Source of the DNA: Pusillimonas noertemannii
GTDB taxonomy: Bacteria; Pseudomonadota; Gammaproteobacteria; Burkholderiales; Burkholderiaceae_B
NCBI RefSeq assembly: GCF_003096595.1
Contig: NZ_QEKO01000001.1
Location: 434,001 to 498,000, forward strand
Length of the DNA: 64,000 nt
Direction of reading: 5' to 3'
A model generated the notes under the pieces. The model saw nothing but the letters and a program-made list of their open reading frames with translations, did not search any database and had not been told where the DNA came from. Positions 57,652 through 64,000 of this stretch are shown piece after piece (positions within the stretch are counted from its first letter, which is position 1; every line of letters starts with the position of its first letter). The position numbers and the translations under genes are program-made.

Positions 57652-58520
57652 TTGGCACCTCTTCTGACAAACAGGCCATCGGGGCGCCACAGCAGGATCA
57701 TGATCATGACCGCATAGACGATGAAGGATCCGAGCTTAGGCATGTAGTACTTGCCCGCGACATCGGCAACGCCCAGTATCAGCGCGGCGAGCAGGGGGCC
57801 GGTAAGCGACGAGGTCCCGCCCAGGGCGACCACGATCAGAAAATAGATCATGAACTTGAACGGAAAGGTGGGGTCGAGGCCCAGCACCTCGGCGCCCATG
57901 GCGCCCCCCACTCCGGCCAGGCCCGAACCCACGGCAAATGTCGAAAAGAAGATGACATTGACGTTGATGCCCAGCCCGTCGGCCACGCGCTGGTCATCGA
58001 CCGCGGCGCGCAGCCGGCTTCCGAACCGGGTGCGCGTAAGGATGAACTGCAGCAGTATCGTCAGCACGATACAGACCGCGATGATCAGCAGCCGATAGTG
58101 CCCCATGCCCAGCACATGGCCGCCGAACGAAAGCTCGGTGCGGCCGCGCAGCCACTGGGGCAACTGGATGATCTGTTCGCTCGAGCCTATGCTGTAGTCG
58201 ACGATGGTCATGGCGATGAACGCCAGGCCGATGGAGAAAAGCACCTGGTCGAGGGGCGGCTTGCCGTACATGGGCCGGTACAGGGTGCGCTCGAGAATCG
58301 CACCCAGCACCGCGGTAACCACGAAGGCTATCGGCACGCACAGCAGGAAGGGCACGTTCAGGTGCTGCATGAGCAGCACCGTGACGTACCCGCCCGCCAT
58401 GGCAAAGGCCCCGTGCGCCAGGTTGATGAAGTTCATCAGCCCCAGCGTCACGGAAAGCCCTATTGCCAGTATGAACAGCAGCATCCCGTAGGCGACGCCG
58501 TCAAAGAGTATGGTCAGCAT
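57648..58520 (-). CDS. Liv-type ABC transporter permease (LivH-like), second system
   Basis: This is a 290-residue inner-membrane subunit with about eight hydrophobic segments, the N-terminal motif GLSVTLGLMNFINLAHGAFAMAGG and the C-terminal VVALGGTSSLTGPLLAALILG loop. It starts one base inside the stop of the binding-protein gene (TAATG), so it is translationally coupled to it. Confidence 0.88.
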   Translation of the reverse strand: MLTILFDGVAYGMLLFILAIGLSVTLGLMNFINLAHGAFAMAGGYVTVLLMQHLNVPFLLCVPIAFVVTAVLGAILERTLYRPMYGKPPLDQVLFSIGLAFIAMTIVDYSIGSSEQIIQLPQWLRGRTELSFGGHVLGMGHYRLLIIAVCIVLTILLQFILTRTRFGSRLRAAVDDQRVADGLGINVNVIFFSTFAVGSGLAGVGGAMGAEVLGLDPTFPFKFMIYFLIVVALGGTSSLTGPLLAALILGVADVAGKYYMPKLGSFIVYAVMIMILLWRPDGLFVRRGAK

Positions 58521-59704
58521 TATTTCGTTTCGCCGGCGGCGTTGACGCGTTCAATGACGTCGAACTCGACGTTCTGATATTCGTCTCCGACTTTCTCGAC
58601 CTTGCGCATGTAGATGTTCTGGATGAAATCGCGCGATTCAGGGTCGAGGGTGACCGGTCCGCGAGGGCTTTCGAACGAAAGGTTCTTCATGGCGTCGACG
58701 AAGGCCATGCCCTCGGCCTTGCCATCGGTCTTGCGCAAGGCCTCGTAGATGAGATGCATGCCGTCGTAGCCCGCGACGCCGAAGAAGTTGGGCCGGCTGG
58801 TGCCATCGATGCTTTTGTACGTTTCGATGAACTTGCGGTTCATTTCCGAATCGTGCGAGGTGGCGTAGTAATCAGAGGTGATGACGCCCAGCGCGGCGTC
58901 GCCGGCCTGGTTCAGGTTGTCGTCGTCGGTGATGGCGCCATGGCCGATAAGGCGTATGCCCGCGGCGGCCAGGCCTCGCTGGCCGTATTGCTTGAGCAGG
59001 GCCGCGCCGGGTCCCGAGGGCAGCATGACGAACAGGGCGTCGGGCTTTACGTCGCGAACGCGCTGCAGGAAGGGCGCAAAGTCGGGGTTGCGCATGGGCA
59101 CCCGGATCTCTTCAAGAATCTTTCCGCCCGCGGCCAGAAAGTATTTTTTGAAAGCCTCTTCGGATTCATACCCGGGCGCGTAGTCGGGTACCAGCGTGAC
59201 GGCGGTCTTGATGTCGTTTTCGACCGCCCACTGGGCAATGCCCGAGGTTACCTGCGTAATGGTTCCGCTGGAGCGCACCATGTACGGAGACGCCTCGGTA
59301 TTGGCCTGGGTCTGCGCGGCCATCAGCACCATCGGCGTTTTTGATTGTGTGGCGATGGGAGCCACGGCGAGGGTGATGGGTGTAAGGCCGAAGCCGGCAA
59401 TGACATCGACGTCGTCATTGACGATCAGTTCTTGCGCCAGCTTTCGCGAGTTGGCGGCGACGCCGTTGTCGTCCTTGAGAATGACCTGTATCTTGCGGCC
59501 AGCGACCGTGTCGCCGTGGTCCTTCATGTATGCCTGCACGGCCGAATGAAGCTGGCGTCCGGTAGAGGCGAAGGCGCCGGTCATGGGAACGATCAGGCCG
59601 ACCTTGAAGGGTTTCTCGGCGGCTTGGATTGCAGGGGCATGCAGGCCGGTGGCGGCGATGGCGAACGCGCACAGTGCCGTGCGCAGAAATAGCCTTTTTT
59701 TCAT
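58520..59704 (-). CDS. Liv-type ABC transporter substrate-binding protein, second system
   Basis: This is a 394-residue periplasmic binding protein of the peripla_BP_6 family. The signal peptide is at residues 1-29 (ending IQAAE) and the mature start FKVGLIVPMTGAFASTGRQL. The ATG at 59704 has GGAGACAAACGCC before it and is preferred over an upstream ATG at 59761. The presence inside a ring-cleavage operon suggests an aromatic or heteroaromatic acid as ligand rather than a branched-chain amino acid. It differs strongly from the binding protein at 12891-14114. Confidence 0.88.
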   Translation of the reverse strand: MKKRLFLRTALCAFAIAATGLHAPAIQAAEKPFKVGLIVPMTGAFASTGRQLHSAVQAYMKDHGDTVAGRKIQVILKDDNGVAANSRKLAQELIVNDDVDVIAGFGLTPITLAVAPIATQSKTPMVLMAAQTQANTEASPYMVRSSGTITQVTSGIAQWAVENDIKTAVTLVPDYAPGYESEEAFKKYFLAAGGKILEEIRVPMRNPDFAPFLQRVRDVKPDALFVMLPSGPGAALLKQYGQRGLAAAGIRLIGHGAITDDDNLNQAGDAALGVITSDYYATSHDSEMNRKFIETYKSIDGTSRPNFFGVAGYDGMHLIYEALRKTDGKAEGMAFVDAMKNLSFESPRGPVTLDPESRDFIQNIYMRKVEKVGDEYQNVEFDVIERVNAAGETK

Positions 59705-59812
59705 GGCGTTTGTCTCCGTTGTTTTATTTGATGAATCAGGAACTGCTAGGTCAAGGCACACCTCGGTAAGTCTGGATATTGCTGGGGTTTCGTTGCGGTG
59801 TTGCGGGTGTGT

Positions 59813-61006
59813 TCAGTACACCTTTTCTTCGAGCTCAAGGCCACGATACAGCCAGTCGAGCTCCCAGGGAATATCTACGTTTCGCTTGCGTGCCATCTCG
59901 TTGCGCAAGAGGCGCTCGCCGTCGGTGGCGTGCATGATGGCGCCGAACAGCCGGGCGGTGGTCACGACACGCGCCGTCCGGTTCAGGCGGCGGCCTTGAT
60001 AGTCGAGGAACGCCGCATTGACATTCTTGGGCTGGCGTTCAAGCGCGTCGCCAAGCACGACCGCGTCTTCCATGGCCATGATGGCCCCCTGGGCCAGGTA
60101 TTGCAGCGTTGCATGGGCGGCATCGCCCAGCAGGGTAACGTTGCCGTCGGTCCAGTTGCTGGCGGGCCGCAGGTCGTGCAGCAGCCAGTTCTTGTCCAGA
60201 GAGAAATACTTGAGCAGGTCCTGCACTTCGGGGGCGCAGTCGACATAGGCGGCCTTGAGCTCGTCGATGCCCCCGTAGTCGTGTTCCCAGCGCTTGAAGG
60301 CGGGGCTTTCGAACGTGGCGACGTTGTTCATAACGGTGCCTCCGCGCAGGCGGTATTGCACAAGATGGCAGCCCGGGCCCGCGTACATGACCATGGAATT
60401 TACATATCGCTGGTTGACGATGTCTTCGATGGGTACAAGCCCCCGGTACACCACATGCCCCGTATTGCGCGGGCCGCCGTCGTTGACGATGCGGGCGCGG
60501 GTTTTGGAGCGCAGGCCCTCGACGCCGATCATGGCCCGCCCCTGCAGCATCTTGCCATTGGTGCATGTTACGGTAACCCCGTTCGGGCGGTTTTCGTAGC
60601 TGTCCACCTCGCCTTCTTCGAAGCTGAAGCAATCCTGCTGCCTGCACGCCTCGATCAGCGCGGCATGCAGGTCGCGCCTGTGCACCACGAAATAGCGGTA
60701 TTTGTACCGCTCTTGAAAGCTGGCGCCCAGGTCGATGCGGGAAATCTCTTTCGCATCGACGGCATCGACCAGTACGAGGGCATCGGGATAAAAGACCTGG
60801 GACTCCAGGCGTTCCATTACGCCCATGCGGTCGAGAATGGCGTGGCCGTTTGGCGCTATCTGGATGCCGTAGCCAATTTCGCCGACCTCTGGAGCACGCT
60901 CAAGCACCTTTACTGGAAACCCCTTGCGTGTCAGTGCCAGGGCTGTGCAAAGCCCGCCGATGCCGCCACCGGCGATGATGAACGGTAAAGATTCCTGTGT
61001 ATCCAT
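59813..61006 (-). CDS. FAD-dependent monooxygenase, 3-hydroxybenzoate 6-hydroxylase type
   Basis: This is a 397-residue group-A flavoprotein monooxygenase. The FAD-binding GGGIGG is at 13-18, a DG-type region follows the middle sheet, and the second FAD motif VTLLGDAAHATLQYLAQGA is near residue 290. The segment GYGIQIAPNGHAILDRMG resembles 3-hydroxybenzoate 6-hydroxylase and salicylate hydroxylase-type enzymes. In its pathway context it would make a para-dihydroxylated ring (gentisate-like), the substrate for the dioxygenase encoded just upstream. Its start is separated from that gene by 128 bp with a hairpin. Confidence 0.85.
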   Translation of the reverse strand: MDTQESLPFIIAGGGIGGLCTALALTRKGFPVKVLERAPEVGEIGYGIQIAPNGHAILDRMGVMERLESQVFYPDALVLVDAVDAKEISRIDLGASFQERYKYRYFVVHRRDLHAALIEACRQQDCFSFEEGEVDSYENRPNGVTVTCTNGKMLQGRAMIGVEGLRSKTRARIVNDGGPRNTGHVVYRGLVPIEDIVNQRYVNSMVMYAGPGCHLVQYRLRGGTVMNNVATFESPAFKRWEHDYGGIDELKAAYVDCAPEVQDLLKYFSLDKNWLLHDLRPASNWTDGNVTLLGDAAHATLQYLAQGAIMAMEDAVVLGDALERQPKNVNAAFLDYQGRRLNRTARVVTTARLFGAIMHATDGERLLRNEMARKRNVDIPWELDWLYRGLELEEKVY

Positions 61007-61084
61007 AAACGTCTCCAGGGCGGGATGGAAAATTTTGGGTCAAGCCATCCCCTGGGGCGGTACAAGGCCCCATGCAAAAGTATT

Positions 61085-61121
61085 GGAAAACCCATTTCGG
61101 CCGGCTTGCCTGGCCGAAATG
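61085..61121 (-). terminator. hairpin between dioxygenase and monooxygenase genes
   Basis: The inverted repeat CATTTCGGCC / GGCCGAAATG (61093-61102 and 61112-61121) has a nine-base loop. On the minus strand it is followed by GGGTTTTCC. It lies just beyond the stop of the dioxygenase gene at 61135, so it can act as a partial terminator that lowers expression of the downstream genes. Confidence 0.6.
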
Positions 61122-61134
61122 TTTACTGGCGAGG

Positions 61135-62181
61135 CTAGCCGAACTGCTCGCGCCAGAGATCAAGCGCCTGCTGTACGGGTCGATCGGAATAGCTGAACAG
61201 CACGGCGTCGCCTTGGTCGGTGATGTCGAAGCGGTGGGGCATCCAGGAAGGGCAGACGAGCACGTCTTTGGGGCCGAATTCAAGGGTACTGTCGCCGACC
61301 ACGCAGCGGCCGTGGCCTTCAACCACCACGTACACGGTGGAATCGGTGGACCGATAGGGTTTTCCCTGGAACGACTTGGGCATCAGCTGCATGAAGGTGC
61401 CCATGGTGGGTATGGCCCAGCCGCCGGTTGCCGGATTGGTGTATTGCAGCTTGAGGCCCCAGCATTCGTGCCATTCATTGTGCTGCTTCATGGTTTCGAG
61501 TGCTTCGCGCGTACGCTCGTAGGGGTACCAGAACAGGGGCGATGTTTTCGAACGGGGCTGGTATTGAACCGGCTTCATGGAGTTGCCGAACTCGGCCAGG
61601 TTGGCGTGCGCCGTTATGTTCGTGCTTTGGCTCTCTTGGCTGCCTTTTTCCATGAATTGCGCATCGAGCAGCTCTACCAGCGGGACATCGAGCCCGTCGA
61701 GCCACACCATGGGTTCATCGCTGGGGTTGCCGTGGTCGTGGAATGTCCAGGAGGGCGTAATGACGAAGTCGCCTACGTTCATGAAGACTTTTTCGCCATT
61801 GACCGCCGTGTATGCGCCCGACCCGTGCATGATGAACCGCAGGGCGGATTGAGAGTGGCGATGCGCGGGGGCGATCTCGCCCGGCAGTATCAATTGAAGC
61901 CCCGCGTACAGGCTGTGTGTTATGCGAGTCTGGCCGCGCAGGCCGGGGTTCTCGAGTACCAGCACGCGGCGCTCTGCCTCTTGGGCCGATATGAGTTCGC
62001 CGGCCTGAAGCAGCCAGGGGAAGGCGGTTTCCCATTTCCAGACATGCGGCAGACAGGGGGTTTTGGGCAAGGGGGTGACCAGGCTGTGCAGGACCTCCCA
62101 GAGCGGGGTCATCTGGTCGTTGCTGATCTTCTGATAGAAATGCTCTCGGGCGGCGGTATCTGTTGCGACGGGTGTATCCAT
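61135..62181 (-). CDS. gentisate 1,2-dioxygenase-type bicupin (copy 2)
   Basis: This is a 348-residue Fe(II) ring-cleavage dioxygenase. The first cupin has HxH ligands H107 and H109 in PAHRHSQSALRFIMHG and a further His in WTFHDHG. The second cupin is around residues 260-330 (VYVVVEGHGRCVVGD). The ATG at 62181 is preferred because GGGGAG lies six bases upstream. An ATG five codons earlier is possible. It should cleave gentisate or a substituted relative between the carboxyl- and hydroxyl-bearing carbons. The FAH-type hydrolase gene is 23 bp upstream, the usual next enzyme. Confidence 0.85.
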   Translation of the reverse strand: MDTPVATDTAAREHFYQKISNDQMTPLWEVLHSLVTPLPKTPCLPHVWKWETAFPWLLQAGELISAQEAERRVLVLENPGLRGQTRITHSLYAGLQLILPGEIAPAHRHSQSALRFIMHGSGAYTAVNGEKVFMNVGDFVITPSWTFHDHGNPSDEPMVWLDGLDVPLVELLDAQFMEKGSQESQSTNITAHANLAEFGNSMKPVQYQPRSKTSPLFWYPYERTREALETMKQHNEWHECWGLKLQYTNPATGGWAIPTMGTFMQLMPKSFQGKPYRSTDSTVYVVVEGHGRCVVGDSTLEFGPKDVLVCPSWMPHRFDITDQGDAVLFSYSDRPVQQALDLWREQFG

Positions 62182-62204
62182 TGTGGGGCTCCCCATGGCG
62201 TGGT

Positions 62205-63062
62205 TCAGGCGGACGTGACGGCGACCTGCATGCGGCCGATTTTTTCGAACTCGGCCACGATGGTGTCGCCGGGCTTTACGGGGCCTACGCCTTCAGGCGT
62301 ACCGGTGTATATGACGTCGCCCGGGTGCAGGGTGTAGAAGCTGGAGGCGTATTCGACCAGTTCGGGTATGTTCAGGACGAGATCGCGCGTATTGGCTTTT
62401 TGGCGGGTTTCGCCGTTTACGGTGAGCTGGAAGTCGAGGTTTGTGGCGTCGCCCATTTCGTCGGCGGTGACCATCCAGGGGCCAAGCACGCTATAGCTGT
62501 CGACCGATTTGCGCAGGCTGCGTTCTTCGGGGCCGCGTACCGTCATGTCGAGCCCTATGGTGTAGGCCGCGATGTGGTCCCAGGCGTCTTGCTTCTTGAT
62601 GCCGGTGCCGGGCTTGCCGATGATGATGGCCAGTTCGATTTCGTGGTCGTTGCGGCGGTCGTGATGCCGCACCGACACGGGCTGGCTCGCGCCGATCAGG
62701 GAACTGGTGGCCTTGAGAAACAGGCCGATGCGCTGGATTTCAATGACCTGGCTGTTATGGTGGATTTCGGAGTCGGCCCGGGCCTCTTCGAGGTGCTTCA
62801 GGTAGTTGACCGGCGCAGCGACCAGTTTTCCGGGGTTGGCCACGGGGCTCAGCAGCTTTACCTGGTCTATTTTTTTGCGGGGAGCGTCGGGCATGAGCTG
62901 CCGTGCACGTGCACAGACTTCATCGAGATGCGCGATGAGGGGGTCGTGCCTTGGCAAGGGATAGGTGCTGGCTGGAATGACATCGAGAGCCGTTGTGATG
63001 TCCAGTACTTGATCACCCTCTATGACGCCCAGGCGGTCGTCATCAAATCTGCAAAGCTTCAT
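62205..63062 (-). CDS. fumarylacetoacetate hydrolase-family protein
   Basis: This is a 285-residue FAH-family hydrolase, the first gene of the catabolic unit. The N-terminal domain begins MKLCRFDDDRLGVIEGDQV. The catalytic domain has the metal-binding Glu in HDRRNDHEIELAIIIGKPG and the signature VIYTGTPEGVGPVKPGD. In gentisate pathways such proteins hydrolyse fumarylpyruvate to fumarate and pyruvate, or maleylpyruvate directly. No maleylpyruvate isomerase is encoded in the window. The start faces the divergent LysR gene, 106 bp away. Confidence 0.9.
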   Translation of the reverse strand: MKLCRFDDDRLGVIEGDQVLDITTALDVIPASTYPLPRHDPLIAHLDEVCARARQLMPDAPRKKIDQVKLLSPVANPGKLVAAPVNYLKHLEEARADSEIHHNSQVIEIQRIGLFLKATSSLIGASQPVSVRHHDRRNDHEIELAIIIGKPGTGIKKQDAWDHIAAYTIGLDMTVRGPEERSLRKSVDSYSVLGPWMVTADEMGDATNLDFQLTVNGETRQKANTRDLVLNIPELVEYASSFYTLHPGDVIYTGTPEGVGPVKPGDTIVAEFEKIGRMQVAVTSA

Positions 63063-63089
63063 GTTGTCTCCGTTCCTTCAGTTCAGTAC

Positions 63090-63113
63090 CATTGTCTGGT
63101 GCAGCACGATGGA
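63090..63113. promoter_or_regulatory. candidate LysR-type operator dyad
   Basis: In the 106 bp region between the divergent FAH and LysR genes there is an imperfect dyad CCATTGT-N10-ACGATGG (six of seven positions pair). LysR-type regulators usually bind interrupted dyads at such a position, although the textbook T-N11-A spacing is not exact here. The AT-rich bases at 63127-63157 probably hold the promoter of one of the genes. Confidence 0.35.
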
Positions 63114-63168
63114 GGGGCAATACGCTATTCCAAATAACTGGCATTGCGAATTTAAATGGCGAACAGGC

Positions 63169-64000
63169 ATGGCAGCAACCTCAAAACTGGATCTGTATGA
63201 TTTCTTGCTCTTGAAAGAAATCCGGGCCGCCCGCAGCATTACCGGGGCCGTGCCGCAAGTCGGCCTCAGCCAGCCCGCCATCAGCATCAGGCTGGGGCAC
63301 TTGCGGCAGCATTTTGGCGACCCCTTGTTTGTCAGGACCTCTGGCGGGCTGATGTCCACGCCCTTCCTGGAAAGCCTCATGGCCGATATCGAGCACGCCA
63401 TCAAGCTGCTCAGCCCCGAAGAGAACGCCCGCCGGGTGTTCGACCCGGCAACCTCAACCCGCCGGTTTCGGGTCGGCCTGAGCCACATTGCGCAAATGGT
63501 TATGTTGCCCGAGATACTGCGCCAGTTCAAAATGCTGGGACCGGGCCTGCATGTCGATTCCATCGACCTGGACGCCGCTACCGCGGGGCTGCTTGAAAGC
63601 GGCCAGCTCGATCTCGCCGTCGGCTATACCTTCGATCTGCACAATGGCTTTTATCAGCAGCGCCTGTTCGCCGAGAACTATTCCTGCATAGTCCGGCAGG
63701 CGCATCCGCGCATCGGCAGCACTTTGTCCAAGCAGCAATTCCTCGACGAAGAGCATCTTGCCCTGGTTGCGCCGGCAACAGGCCATTCATTGCTGGACAA
63801 GGTGCTCGAAGAGCGGGGCGTCCAGCGCAGGGTCACCGCCAGGGTGTCTTCCTATCTCGGGCTCGAGCAAATACTCGTCTCGACCGACCTGCTTGCGATG
63901 GTGCCCTCCCGGCTGGCGCGAACCCTCGCCCTGGGCGAGCGGATCAAGATCCTGGGGCTGCCGTTTCCTTCGCCCACCTATGAAGTACGCCAGTATTGGC
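63169..64000 (+). CDS. LysR-family regulator (3' end beyond window)
   Basis: From the ATG at 63169, 277 codons stay open to the window end, so the gene is partial. The winged HTH is at residues about 8-65 (LLLKEIRAARSITGAVPQVGLSQPAISIRLGHLRQHFGDPLFVRT, read in parts). The effector-binding domain follows from about residue 90 (RRFRVGLSHIAQM, LDLAVGYTFDLHNGFYQQRL). It is divergent from the 15.5 kb catabolic unit and is very likely its regulator, sensing a pathway intermediate. The subgroup looks like the NahR/NodD-like aromatic-responsive LysR proteins. Confidence 0.88.
   Translation, partial: MAATSKLDLYDFLLLKEIRAARSITGAVPQVGLSQPAISIRLGHLRQHFGDPLFVRTSGGLMSTPFLESLMADIEHAIKLLSPEENARRVFDPATSTRRFRVGLSHIAQMVMLPEILRQFKMLGPGLHVDSIDLDAATAGLLESGQLDLAVGYTFDLHNGFYQQRLFAENYSCIVRQAHPRIGSTLSKQQFLDEEHLALVAPATGHSLLDKVLEERGVQRRVTARVSSYLGLEQILVSTDLLAMVPSRLARTLALGERIKILGLPFPSPTYEVRQYW

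Overview
The window is high-GC DNA (visibly about 63-65% over most of its length, an estimate by eye). The syntenic run hemA-prfA-prmC-grxD-ubiX, the atpIBEFHAGDC operon, ttcA/folB, two Liv-type ABC uptake systems and the wealth of catabolic enzymes all suggest a betaproteobacterium of the Burkholderiales, most likely the family Alcaligenaceae (Bordetella, Achromobacter, Pusillimonas and relatives). No rRNA, insertion sequence, prophage or CRISPR array was seen. One tRNA gene (tRNA-Phe) is present. Two genes run off the window edges: an XRE/cupin regulator on the left and a LysR regulator on the right.

Layout. 0-9.5 kb: accessory metabolic genes and regulators (XRE-cupin regulator, cysteine hydrolase divergent from an AraC regulator, exported DUF4139 protein, semialdehyde dehydrogenase, MATE pump, second AraC regulator, VOC protein). 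9.7-18.3 kb: a tightly packed unit of carboxylesterase, TRZ/ATZ-type amidohydrolase, a five-gene Liv-type ABC importer and an MBL-fold hydrolase, read here as uptake plus hydrolytic processing of an unknown ester or amide. 18.4-23.8 kb: a Fur-box-preceded ECF sigma/FecR/TonB-receptor signalling set with a PepSY membrane protein, for ferric-siderophore uptake. 23.8-27 kb: YkgJ-type protein, fosmidomycin-resistance-type MFS pump, and a stand-alone gentisate 1,2-dioxygenase-type gene with its own terminator. 27-29.9 kb: a block of visibly lower GC holding vapBC and a diguanylate cyclase, ending at tRNA-Phe.

30-47.6 kb is the conserved chromosomal core: heme synthesis (hemA), translation termination (prfA, prmC), glutaredoxin, UbiX, tRNA thiolation (ttcA), folate (folB), an FAD oxidoreductase, an M61 peptidase, an enoyl-CoA hydratase and the complete F1Fo ATP synthase operon, which has a recognisable promoter and a bidirectional terminator.

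47.6-63.1 kb is the most interesting part: about 15.5 kb, sixteen genes, all on the minus strand and running away from a divergent LysR gene. In transcription order they encode an FAH-family hydrolase, a gentisate dioxygenase-type bicupin, a 3-hydroxybenzoate 6-hydroxylase-type flavin monooxygenase, a complete Liv importer, a Rieske oxygenase, a family-3 solute-binding protein with no signal peptide, an alpha/beta hydrolase, a three-subunit molybdenum hydroxylase with its CoxG-type accessory protein, and a RidA protein. The content indicates a complete uptake and ring-cleavage pathway for an aromatic or N-heteroaromatic compound whose identity cannot be read from sequence alone.
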